From positions 1-5,029 of the forward strand of contig QMOC01000244.1 in assembly GCA_003648085.1 (NCBI GenBank): a DNA stretch of 5,029 nucleotides, written 5' to 3'. Positions 1 through 4,795 of the stretch are shown here, piece by piece (position 1 is the stretch's first letter; every line of letters starts with the position of its first letter). The position numbers and the translations under genes are program-made. This DNA is from Chloroflexota bacterium. GTDB lineage: Bacteria; Chloroflexota; Anaerolineae; B4-G1. The notes beneath the pieces were generated by a model that made no database searches, had not been told where the DNA came from, and saw only the letters and a program-made list of their open reading frames with translations.

Positions 1-214
1 TGCAATGACCGTGGCCCCGGTGGGTGCTCAGGATCAGATCATCGGGGCGCAGCGCCGCGATAGACCCCACGGCCGAAGCCTCCTCCCCAATCGAGAGATG
101 CATCGTGCCGTGGACCTTGCCCAGTGCGTACAACTGCTCCGCCTTTTCCTCGAAAGCGCGGATGGTGTACATCTGGCGGAGCAACTCGCGCTTCCTTGCT
201 TCGCTCAGAGCCAT
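1..214 (-). CDS. Thiamine-diphosphate-dependent dehydrogenase E1 alpha subunit, N-terminal fragment
   Basis: This is the first 71 codons of an E1 alpha subunit; the rest lies beyond base 1. Such subunits pair with an E1 beta to decarboxylate a 2-oxoacid (pyruvate or branched-chain) or cleave acetoin, using thiamine diphosphate, and pass the acyl group to a lipoyl E2. Visible family signatures are the N-terminal helix [15 protein letters not shown], the stretch [12 protein letters not shown] and the cofactor-site segment STHRGHGH near residues 63-70. Family members are usually about 320-330 residues, so roughly a fifth is present. The ATG directly abuts the TAA of the PTS IIB gene (TAAATG), and an AAGAAGG stretch inside the end of that gene can act as ribosome binding site, so the two are probably translationally coupled. 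Acetoin versus pyruvate dehydrogenase type cannot be decided from this fragment. The family call is firm. Confidence 0.9.
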   Translation of the reverse strand, partial: MALSEARKRELLRQMYTIRAFEEKAEQLYALGKVHGTMHLSIGEEASAVGSIAALRPDDLILSTHRGHGHC

Positions 215-511
215 TTAAGCCTTCTTAAGCGCCTCGATGATCTGTGCCTTCAGCGCATCCATTCCCACGCCGGAAAGGAAGGGAACGCCGTTGAAGACCG
301 GGATTCCCAGGTCTTTGGGCACCGGCGTGGTCGCGACGATGACGTGGGGATCGAAGGTGGCGATCCGGCCCCGCACCTCTGCTGCCTTGCACTGGGCAAC
401 TTTCACCGGAATGCCCGCCTCTTTAGCGATCTCCTTCACCTTCTCCGCCACCACCGTTGCCGTCGCGATGGCCGTGCCACAAGCAATAAGCACGCGCCTC
501 TCACCGTTCAT
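215..511 (-). CDS. gatB: PTS galactitol-type transporter subunit IIB (GatB family)
   Basis: A soluble 98-residue phosphocarrier. It takes phosphate from the IIA histidine onto a cysteine and gives it to the sugar bound in IIC. The expected active-site loop lies right after the first strand: VLIACGTAIATAT, with the phosphorylated cysteine at residue 11. The C-terminal signature GVPFLSGVGMDAL matches the corresponding GatB segment of enteric bacteria as I recall it, and the length is close to the usual 94 or so. The start is supported by a strong AGGAGGT Shine-Dalgarno (518-524) six bases upstream, which overlaps the TAG stop of the IIA gene and suggests translational coupling. It sits between IIA and the E1 alpha gene. 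Galactitol is the name of the family; the real substrate may be another polyol or sugar. Confidence 0.92.
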   Translation of the reverse strand: MNGERRVLIACGTAIATATVVAEKVKEIAKEAGIPVKVAQCKAAEVRGRIATFDPHVIVATTPVPKDLGIPVFNGVPFLSGVGMDALKAQIIEALKKA

Positions 512-522
512 ATCGTTACCTC

Positions 523-1017
523 CTATTCGATCTGGATATGATGATCAAAGATTTCGACAATCTCTGCCGGGCTTCGCGCCCCGGCGATCTGACTCAGCAC
601 CCCTGGACTCTGAAACATTTCCACCAATTGCTGGAGCAACGTGACCAGCAACTCAGAGCGGGCCACCGCCAGCGCACACACAATGCGCACCGGCACCGTG
701 CTGTCCGGGTTGCCCATCTCTCCGAACTCCACCGGCTTCTCCAGTACCCCGACTGCAATGGCCTGCTGCAAGACGTGCTCCACGTCCGCGTGGGGAATTG
801 CCACTCCCACCTCTGGCGTGGGGAGCCCCGTCGCAAAAGTCTTCTCCCGCTCAATCGTGGCCTGGGTCCAGGTATCTTTCACGAAACCGCCTGTCTGCAA
901 CCGCGCGCCCAACTGGGCGATGGCGTCGGCCGCGCTCTTAGCCCGCATCGGGACTATCACCAGGTCCTCCCGAACCCAGGGCTGTCTTGTCTCAGCCTGT
1001 TTCTGTGTCGCTTTCAT
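523..1017 (-). CDS. PTS sugar transporter subunit IIA (fructose/mannitol/galactitol type)
   Basis: A cytoplasmic phosphocarrier that moves phosphate from HPr to IIB. The core from about residue 17 to the end follows the PTS EIIA type-2 fold. The phosphorylated histidine is in the motif VGVAIPHAD (His76 from this start), followed by the pattern of hydrophobic strands and the helical segment LLVTLLQQLVEMF. I chose the ATG at 1017 because GGAGG lies just upstream at 1021-1025, although the spacer is only 3 nt; an ATG at 1038 would add seven residues with no better site. At 164 residues it is slightly longer than typical GatA (about 150), owing to a hydrophilic N-terminal extension. It overlaps the end of the upstream membrane-protein gene by 26 bases. 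The family is clear; the assignment to GatA rests mainly on the neighbouring GatB and GatC types. Confidence 0.9.
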   Translation of the reverse strand: MKATQKQAETRQPWVREDLVIVPMRAKSAADAIAQLGARLQTGGFVKDTWTQATIEREKTFATGLPTPEVGVAIPHADVEHVLQQAIAVGVLEKPVEFGEMGNPDSTVPVRIVCALAVARSELLVTLLQQLVEMFQSPGVLSQIAGARSPAEIVEIFDHHIQIE

Positions 1018-1423
1018 TGTCCTCCAACCGGATACCATGTTGACGCAGCACCTCAGCGATCCACTGCGGGGAAAAAGGGAATTTCTGCTGTACCGTCTCC
1101 GGTCTCACAGGCACCGGCCACAGGTCCAGGCGGTGCGGCACAAACCAGGCCCATCCCCGCAGCGCCTCGCACCAACGGGGATAGATACGTTTATAGAGTC
1201 CCTGTGCTGTGATGTGGGGCTTCTTGGCGACCAATTCCCGTCCCATCTCCACCACCAGTTCCGTGCTCTTGCGCTCGATGTGCCGCAGTTGTAGCCGTCC
1301 GGCCACGAACACGCCCAGCCACACCGCTAGAACGCCCGTGACGAGCGACGGATTATTGATCATCAGGTCCAGCACCGGGCGCCCCAGACTGCCCAGCATA
1401 CCTTTGATAAAGGCCAAGATCAT
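992..1423 (-). CDS. Unrecognised small membrane-anchored protein within a PTS operon
   Basis: A 143-residue protein that I do not recognise. It has one likely transmembrane helix at about residues 26-43 (core VLAVWLGVFVAG), followed at once by a basic stretch (RLQLRHIERK). The positive-inside rule therefore puts the roughly 100-residue C-terminal part in the cytoplasm. That part is rich in Trp, Arg and Pro, contains no catalytic motif I can identify, and ends in an acidic tail (EDNESDTETG). The ATG has a good AGGTGA Shine-Dalgarno and lies 12 nt after the cupin stop; its end overlaps the IIA start. Coding is credible from this packing, the ribosome binding site and the coherent membrane topology. 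Its place directly before IIA suggests a role linked to the transporter or its control at the membrane, but that is inference from position only. Confidence 0.8.
   Translation of the reverse strand: MILAFIKGMLGSLGRPVLDLMINNPSLVTGVLAVWLGVFVAGRLQLRHIERKSTELVVEMGRELVAKKPHITAQGLYKRIYPRWCEALRGWAWFVPHRLDLWPVPVRPETVQQKFPFSPQWIAEVLRQHGIRLEDNESDTETG
1021..1025 (-). promoter_or_regulatory. Ribosome binding site of the PTS IIA gene
   Basis: GGAGG lies 3 nt before the ATG at 1017 and inside the coding end of the upstream gene. The spacer is short, but the site is the only good match near the possible starts at 1017 and 1038, so it decides between them. Confidence 0.5.
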
Positions 1424-1435
1424 GGCTTCACCTGC

Positions 1436-1804
1436 CTACACTGCCGGAATAACACACAGAAAACCCAGCGGCTCATCGCCGATGGCCCGAAACTGGTGGA
1501 GTTCATTGCCTGGGACGTAGACCACATCTCGCGGTCCCACCTCCACCTCCTCTGTCCCCAGCAGCACCCGCGCTCGCCCGTGAAGGATGAAGACCCCATG
1601 ATCGTGGGGATGCCGCTCCAACGAGGAGCAGCCACCTGATTCTATCCGAAAATAGCGAATACGAAAGTTTGGCGCGCCATCCTCAGGCCCGACGAGTACC
1701 TTGCCCGTCACGCCTACCGCGTCAGGCGCATCCACTGTTTTTTCCGGCACGTTCTCCCAGGCGAACGCGCCCTCCGATCCCACGAAGCGATGAACTGTGC
1801 CCAT
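1436..1804 (-). CDS. Single-domain cupin protein
   Basis: A 122-residue single cupin beta-barrel. Cupin motif 1 is at about residues 57-76 (ERHPHDHGVFILHG), with His65, His67 and His69 as candidate metal ligands. Motif 2 is at about 90-109 (GPRDVVYVPGNELHQF), with His103 as the usual last ligand. The glutamate normally found in motif 1 (HxH with E three or four residues on, or xEHE) is replaced: the sequence reads H-P-H-D-H-G, so metal binding may be through three histidines or with Asp68. Small cupins like this are often sugar-phosphate or oxoacid isomerases, dioxygenases, or simple ligand-binding proteins, and the sequence does not tell which. The gene starts 3 nt after the SorC regulator stop, with a GGGGGTGA ribosome binding site overlapping that stop, and shares the operon with the PTS genes, which suggests an ancillary role in metabolism of the same carbohydrate. 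Confidence 0.88.
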   Translation of the reverse strand: MGTVHRFVGSEGAFAWENVPEKTVDAPDAVGVTGKVLVGPEDGAPNFRIRYFRIESGGCSSLERHPHDHGVFILHGRARVLLGTEEVEVGPRDVVYVPGNELHQFRAIGDEPLGFLCVIPAV

Positions 1805-1807
1805 CGT

Positions 1808-2764
1808 TCACCCCCTGGCTTGATCCAGGGCCAGCACCTTACGCGCCGCTGCGTCGTCCGTCACCAGCACGTTCACGTGCCCACCCCGCAGAGCACCGAG
1901 GATCGCTTCCGCCTTAGCCTCTCCTCCTGCCACACCGACCACCTGTCCTATGGAGTGTAGGGCCTCCAGTTCGATGCCGACGATGCGCTGGTTCAGTTCA
2001 ATGTCGAGCACATGCCCCTGAGCATCGTAGTGCCGCGCACAGATGTCACCCACCGCCCCCTGTGTCCGCAGCCGGGCCAGCGCCTCCTGGTCCAGGTATC
2101 CCGCCCGCAACAGGCTGGAGACCTCTGGCGCCAGCGAACCGATACCCACCAGCGCTATATCCGCCCGCCGGGCCAGTGACAGCGTCTCGACGATACGTGG
2201 CTCTTGCAGCAATACCTCTCGCACGTGAGCATCCTCGACGATCAGTGGGGCGTGGAGGCAGCAGTACGCTCCCCCGTAAACGTTGGCCAGCAGGCGTGCC
2301 AGATCGGGGCCGTCAATCAACGGATTGCCCGTCCCCACCGCGCCGATCATCTGCACGACTGTGATCGGAAGATTGTGGTCAGGTCGCAGTGCCCGGACCG
2401 TGCTGTAGACCGCCGTGCCCCAGGAGATGCCTAGGATTGTGCCTTCTTCAAGTATGCTTTCGAGATAGCGGGCGGCCAGCACCCCCAACCCGCGCAGGAT
2501 CTCCTCGTAGGGGCGGCCTCGTCCAGCCAGTACCCGCGCCTGATGCAGATGGAAACGGGCGATCAGATTATGTTCGATCTCTGGGGCAGTCTTCCAGGGG
2601 TAGTGGATAATGATTTCCACCACGCCAGACCCCCGGGCCTCGTGGAGCAGGCGGGAGACGGTGGAGCGGGAAGTGCCGATGCGACGCGCAATCTCGGCCT
2701 GGGTCAGGTTATCTTCGTAGTACAGACTGGCGACCTGGGCCAGGAGTTCAGTGCGCTCGACCAT
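1808..2764 (-). CDS. SorC-family sugar-responsive transcriptional regulator
   Basis: A 318-residue regulator with the two-part SorC/DeoR-like layout. The N-terminal helix-turn-helix is at about residues 19-44 (LTQAEIARRIGTSRSTVSRL). The sugar-phosphate-binding domain runs from about 58 to the end, with the family landmarks GISWGTAVYS, DIALVGIGS, GAVGDICARHYD and the C-terminal VAGGEAKAEAILGAL. Proteins of this family bind operators as tetramers and respond to phosphorylated sugars or polyols; several control polyol operons. I chose the ATG at 2764, which gives the usual start a few residues before the helix-turn-helix. A GTG at 2791 would add nine residues but falls inside the 2785-2826 inverted repeat and has no ribosome binding site. 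The gene lies between IIC and the remaining PTS genes, so it is probably autoregulated as part of the operon it controls. Confidence 0.93.
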   Translation of the reverse strand: MVERTELLAQVASLYYEDNLTQAEIARRIGTSRSTVSRLLHEARGSGVVEIIIHYPWKTAPEIEHNLIARFHLHQARVLAGRGRPYEEILRGLGVLAARYLESILEEGTILGISWGTAVYSTVRALRPDHNLPITVVQMIGAVGTGNPLIDGPDLARLLANVYGGAYCCLHAPLIVEDAHVREVLLQEPRIVETLSLARRADIALVGIGSLAPEVSSLLRAGYLDQEALARLRTQGAVGDICARHYDAQGHVLDIELNQRIVGIELEALHSIGQVVGVAGGEAKAEAILGALRGGHVNVLVTDDAAARKVLALDQARG

Positions 2765-2784
2765 TGTCCAGGATTCGCAGAGAT

Positions 2785-2826
2785 TAGACACACGGAGCGC
2801 TCACGGAGAGACGCTCCGTGTGTCTA
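2785..2826. repeat. Perfect 15-bp inverted repeat before the SorC regulator gene
   Basis: The arms TAGACACACGGAGCG (2785-2799) and CGCTCCGTGTGTCTA (2812-2826) are exactly complementary around a 12-nt loop. The loop holds another copy of the core CACGGAG (2802-2808), so there are two direct and one inverted copies of that heptamer. It lies in the 93-nt gap between IIC and the regulator. It has no T-run on the operon strand, so it is not a classic intrinsic terminator. It may be an mRNA stabilising or processing hairpin after the IIC cistron, an operator for the SorC protein, or one copy of a dispersed intergenic repeat. Confidence 0.85.
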
Positions 2827-2857
2827 TGCATTTTCACCATTCACTAGGCAAGTTCGG

Positions 2858-4285
2858 CTAACCCTCGGCGGCGGGCACCTCCTCCGGCTTAGGGCCGCCG
2901 GCGGCGATCTCCCAGGCGGTGGGGTTCCGCTTGTAGAGGAACATTACCACGCCGAAGATCGCCACGGCAATGATCCAGCCGATCCACCCACCGAGTTTGC
3001 TGAAGTTCAACAGCAACCAAGTCAGTGGATTAGTGCCATCGCAGATGCTGGCAATCTGGGTTGCCCCCTCGGGCATGTCGAACTTGGCGTCAATCGCTGC
3101 CGCAGTGTGCAAACCGGCGATGCTTGTGCCTAGTATCAGTCCTATGGCGATGACGATCGTGGCGATAATCACGCCGCGCACAATGTTGCCACGGGTGATG
3201 GGAGCGAACATGCAGACCATGAACGGGATCACAGCCAGGTCGGCGAAGGGGAGGATACGGTTCACTCCCAATGCGCTCAAGAGGATCGCCAGGCCGATGG
3301 TGATCGGCACCATGATCAGCCCTGTGGCGATGGCGGCTGGATGGCCGATCAGGATGGCGGAATCGAGGCCAATGTAGAACTCGCCGCCTGCGAAGCGGGT
3401 CTTCATGAACTCGCGGGCCGACTCCGAAATCGGGATCAACCCTTCCATCAGGATCGCCACCATGCGGGGCATCAGCAACATCACTGCACCCAGGTTGATC
3501 GCCAGCACCAGGATTTTCTGCAATTGCACTCCGAAGTTGCCCACCGTAGCGTCGCCCAGCCAGGCCAGGCAGCCCAGGATGAAGCCGATGACCACGCCCA
3601 CGACGATAGGCTCACCCAGCACACCAAAGCGCCTCTGGATCGCATCGGGGTCCGCATCCAACTTGTTCAGGCCGGGGATGGCATCAATGAGTTTGTTGAG
3701 CGGGATAGCGATGGGCACGTAGGCGGCCGAGAAGCCGTGGGGAATGGAGATAGTGGGCACACCGTAAAAGTCCTGCACGCCAGGGGCCGTCCAGTCGGCC
3801 AGAAAGAGCGCGATGGCGGCGTTCAAGGCGGCGGTCGCCAGCGCCAGTGCCAGATTCTGCGAGATGGCGTAGACCAGCGCGCCGGTGAAGGCGAAGTGCC
3901 AGAAGTTCCAGATGTCCACGTTGAGCGTCTTTGTGCCCCGGACCACCAGCATAATGATGTTGACCAGAATGGACAAAGGGATGATCCAGGTGCCGACGGT
4001 GCCGCCAAAGGCGATCGCTGCAGCGGCCGGCCAGCCGACGTCCACCACGTCCAACGTGACGCCAGTACGGTCCACCATCGCCTGCGCGGCGTCTCCTAGG
4101 TTCGTCCACATCAGACCGATGACCAGGTTGATGCCCACGAAGGCGATGCCGATGGTCACCGCGGAGCGAAAGGCTCGCCCCGGCTTGGCCCCCAGAATGA
4201 GCCCAATCACGAAGATTATGATGGGCAACATCACCGTAGGCCCAAGTCCTTTGATCCACTCAATTATGGCAAATAGCCAATCCAT
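2858..4285 (-). CDS. gatC: PTS galactitol-type transporter membrane subunit IIC (GatC family)
   Basis: A 475-residue polytopic inner-membrane permease that binds the sugar, receives phosphate from IIB and releases the sugar phosphate inside the cell. Most of it is hydrophobic helices from residue 1 to about 455, ending in a charged tail. Segments matching GatC of enteric bacteria as I recall it are GPTVMLPIIIF near residue 15, VVDVGWP near 80, NVDIWNFWHFAFTGAL near 122, IPHGFSA, IQRRFGVLGEP, GLDSAILIGH and ILPFADLAVI. The length is close to the roughly 450 usual for the family. The ATG follows a near-perfect AAGGAGG (4292-4298) with a 6-nt spacer. It is the first large gene after the promoter at 4674-4702, and unusually it is separated from IIA and IIB by three other genes. 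The family is firm; the substrate is open. Confidence 0.95.
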   Translation of the reverse strand: MDWLFAIIEWIKGLGPTVMLPIIIFVIGLILGAKPGRAFRSAVTIGIAFVGINLVIGLMWTNLGDAAQAMVDRTGVTLDVVDVGWPAAAAIAFGGTVGTWIIPLSILVNIIMLVVRGTKTLNVDIWNFWHFAFTGALVYAISQNLALALATAALNAAIALFLADWTAPGVQDFYGVPTISIPHGFSAAYVPIAIPLNKLIDAIPGLNKLDADPDAIQRRFGVLGEPIVVGVVIGFILGCLAWLGDATVGNFGVQLQKILVLAINLGAVMLLMPRMVAILMEGLIPISESAREFMKTRFAGGEFYIGLDSAILIGHPAAIATGLIMVPITIGLAILLSALGVNRILPFADLAVIPFMVCMFAPITRGNIVRGVIIATIVIAIGLILGTSIAGLHTAAAIDAKFDMPEGATQIASICDGTNPLTWLLLNFSKLGGWIGWIIAVAIFGVVMFLYKRNPTAWEIAAGGPKPEEVPAAEG

Positions 4286-4291
4286 GATACT

Positions 4292-4298
4292 CCTCCTT
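4292..4298 (-). promoter_or_regulatory. Strong ribosome binding site of the PTS IIC gene
   Basis: AAGGAGG with a 6-nt spacer to the ATG at 4285 is the best Shine-Dalgarno of the operon. It lies only 14 nt after the stop of the possible upstream ORF at 4313-4387, so its access could depend on leader folding or on translation of that ORF. Confidence 0.85.
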
Positions 4299-4312
4299 AG
4301 TGAATGTGGGGC

Positions 4313-4387
4313 TCAGTTATCTTCATTGAACCTCGTCGAAGATGGCAGAGCCAATGATATGTTAACCACTCTATAGTCACCGCACAT
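4313..4387 (-). CDS. Possible 24-residue upstream ORF in the PTS leader
   Basis: A short reading frame (MCGDYRVVNIS... ending NEDN, then TGA) starts with ATG at 4387. GAGG lies five bases before it, provided by the second unit of the tandem repeat at 4391-4414. It ends 27 nt before the IIC start. No run of identical codons is visible that would mark a classic attenuation peptide, and no function is recognised. A frame this short occurs easily by chance, so the ribosome binding site and position are the only support. Confidence 0.25.
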   Translation of the reverse strand: MCGDYRVVNISLALPSSTRFNEDN

Positions 4388-4390
4388 ATA

Positions 4391-4414
4391 TACCTCAGTC
4401 TACACCTCAGTCTA
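4391..4414. repeat. 12-bp tandem direct repeat in the PTS leader
   Basis: Two adjacent units on the plus strand, TACCTCAGTCTA (4391-4402) and CACCTCAGTCTA (4403-4414), differ only at the first base. On the transcribed strand each unit carries a GAGGT, that is, a Shine-Dalgarno-like or protein-binding motif repeated every 12 nt. The downstream copy sits five bases before the ATG of the possible upstream ORF. No third unit follows on either side. Confidence 0.75.
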
Positions 4415-4424
4415 CCACCCCCTT

Positions 4425-4454
4425 TCACTTAGGCCGGTTCGCGGTACAAAGTGA
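4425..4454 (-). other. Alternative stem competing with the long leader hairpin
   Basis: TCACTT (4425-4430) is complementary to AAGTGA (4449-4454) across 18 nt. The loop contains most of the 3' arm of the long hairpin at 4432-4525, so both structures cannot form together. A six-bp stem can occur by chance; its interest is the mutual exclusion. Confidence 0.35.
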
Positions 4455-4525
4455 GAACGTTTGGCTATCAAGGCGGTTCGAGCATAATTGGGGCTGCCGT
4501 CGCGTTTTGTACCGGAAACCAGGCC
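4432..4525 (-). repeat. Long imperfect hairpin in the PTS leader
   Basis: The arms are GGCC-GGTT-CG-CGGTACAAA (4432-4450) and TTTGTACCG-GA-AACC-A-GGCC (4506-4525). They pair through a perfect 9-bp inner block, a two-base internal mismatch (one G-U possible in the minus-strand RNA), a 4-bp block, a one-base bulge and a final 4-bp block. The 55-nt interior has further short complementary stretches. Outside the arms, weak similarity continues for roughly ten bases on each side. The length and near-symmetry suit either a folded RNA or a degenerate small inverted-repeat element. Confidence 0.65.
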
Positions 4526-4535
4526 GAAATGAGAA

Positions 4536-4583
4536 GGCCATCCCTTATGACGCCTGTGGAGAGCCCAGGCGAGTGGGATGGCC
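4536..4583 (-). repeat. Two-part hairpin in the PTS leader
   Basis: A perfect outer stem GGCCATCCC (4536-4544) / GGGATGGCC (4575-4583) encloses a perfect inner stem CGCCTG (4551-4556) / CAGGCG (4566-4571) with a 9-nt loop. An asymmetric internal loop of 6 and 3 nt separates the stems. On the minus strand the outer stem is followed directly by TTCTCATTTC, a pyrimidine-rich tail that could make it a weak attenuator-type terminator. The next hairpin begins 10 nt later. Confidence 0.7.
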
Positions 4584-4614
4584 GATTGAACAACCTGTCA
4601 TTCCGTCCAGCATA

Positions 4615-4660
4615 CCCATCACGTGCACCATGAGAGCACATTTTCCCATTATCTGCACCA
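4615..4660. repeat. Two imperfect 16-bp direct repeats just downstream of the promoter
   Basis: CCCATCACGTGCACCA (4615-4630) and CCCATTATCTGCACCA (4645-4660) agree at 13 of 16 positions and are spaced 30 bp apart, close to three helical turns. They lie at about +8 to +53 of the predicted transcript, a place suited to a repressor such as the SorC protein. The copy at 4615 contains the palindrome GTGCAC, and the TGCAC/GTGCA core recurs in the palindrome upstream of the promoter. Confidence 0.5.
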
Positions 4661-4673
4661 ATGTTCACGCTTG

Positions 4674-4702
4674 ATTTTATCACACAGAGGAGCCATTGTC
4701 AA
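4674..4702 (-). promoter_or_regulatory. Sigma-70-type promoter of the PTS operon
   Basis: Read on the minus strand, a perfect -35 box TTGACA (4702-4697) is followed by exactly 17 nt and then TAAAAT (4679-4674), five of six bases of the -10 consensus. A TG one base before the -10 box forms an extended -10. The predicted start is near 4666-4668. It points toward the IIC gene, and no other promoter of this quality is seen in the intergenic region. Confidence 0.85.
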
Positions 4703-4718
4703 TACCTATGCCGCAAGT

Positions 4719-4732
4719 TGCACAAACGTGCA
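4719..4732. promoter_or_regulatory. Palindrome upstream of the promoter, possible operator
   Basis: TGCAC-AAAC-GTGCA is a perfect 5-bp inverted repeat with a 4-bp centre. It is centred about 58 bp before the predicted transcription start, where activators often bind. The half-site GTGCA also occurs in the direct repeats downstream of the promoter. Which protein binds, if any, is unknown. Confidence 0.4.
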
Positions 4733-4735
4733 TTT

Positions 4736-4761
4736 GGCCCGGCGAGCGATTTCGCCGGGCC
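4736..4761 (-). terminator. GC-rich hairpin after the amidohydrolase remnant
   Basis: A perfect 10-bp stem, GGCCCGGCGA (4736-4745) / TCGCCGGGCC (4752-4761), has a 6-nt loop. It lies 35 nt after the stop codon at 4796 and before the PTS promoter, where a terminator separating the two units would be expected. On the minus strand the stem is followed by AAATGCACGTTTG, without a T-run, so it is not a canonical intrinsic terminator; it could also protect the 3' end of the mRNA. Confidence 0.5.
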
Positions 4762-4795
4762 AGTGAAAGGTAACCCACCGGGAAGATTGCGCCCC

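Larger units (their letters stand above)
4286..4667 (-). promoter_or_regulatory. Predicted long structured 5' leader of the PTS operon
   Basis: If transcription starts about seven bases after the -10 box at 4674-4679, the IIC mRNA has a leader of about 380 nt. No conserved protein is encoded in it. In order of transcription it holds imperfect direct repeats (4660-4615), a two-part hairpin (4583-4536) with a pyrimidine-rich tail, a long hairpin (4525-4432) and an alternative stem sharing its last arm (4454-4425). After these come the tandem repeat, the possible small ORF and the strong IIC ribosome binding site. The stretch appears less GC-rich than the flanking genes. I do not recognise a known riboswitch or attenuator class in it. 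Regulation at the RNA level is inferred from structure and position. Confidence 0.5.

Noticed and set aside
5..541. Plus-strand open frame of 178 codons over the IIB and IIA ends
   Set aside because: It is antisense to the clearly coding IIB gene and the E1 alpha fragment, has low-complexity Arg/His-rich content and shows no domain; it is a shadow of GC-rich coding DNA.
2765..2791. N-terminal extension of the SorC regulator from a GTG at 2791
   Set aside because: The GTG lies inside the perfect inverted repeat, has no Shine-Dalgarno site, and the added residues are not needed; the ATG at 2764 fits the family start.
2820..2857. Internal promoter for the SorC gene (TTGCCT with a CATAGA box)
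   Set aside because: Both boxes match the consensus poorly, and the gene is adequately explained by read-through from the operon promoter.
3341..4099. Plus-strand open frame of 252 codons opposite IIC
   Set aside because: Its His/Gln/Asp-rich composition is typical of the reverse complement of a hydrophobic membrane gene, and the opposite strand encodes an unmistakable GatC.
4319..4343. Inverted repeat ATCTTC / GAAGAT before IIC as an operator
   Set aside because: The 6-bp arms with a 13-nt gap are expected by chance in this length of sequence, and nothing else supports it.
4354..4380. Second promoter closer to IIC (GTGACT, 15 nt, TATCAT)
   Set aside because: The -10 box is good, but the -35 box is only 4 of 6 and the spacer is too short; the promoter at 4674-4702 is far better. 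It cannot be fully excluded.
4468..4683. Minus-strand open frame of 71 codons in the leader
   Set aside because: Its GTG start overlaps the -10 box, so it would not be on the transcript, and the product shows no domain.
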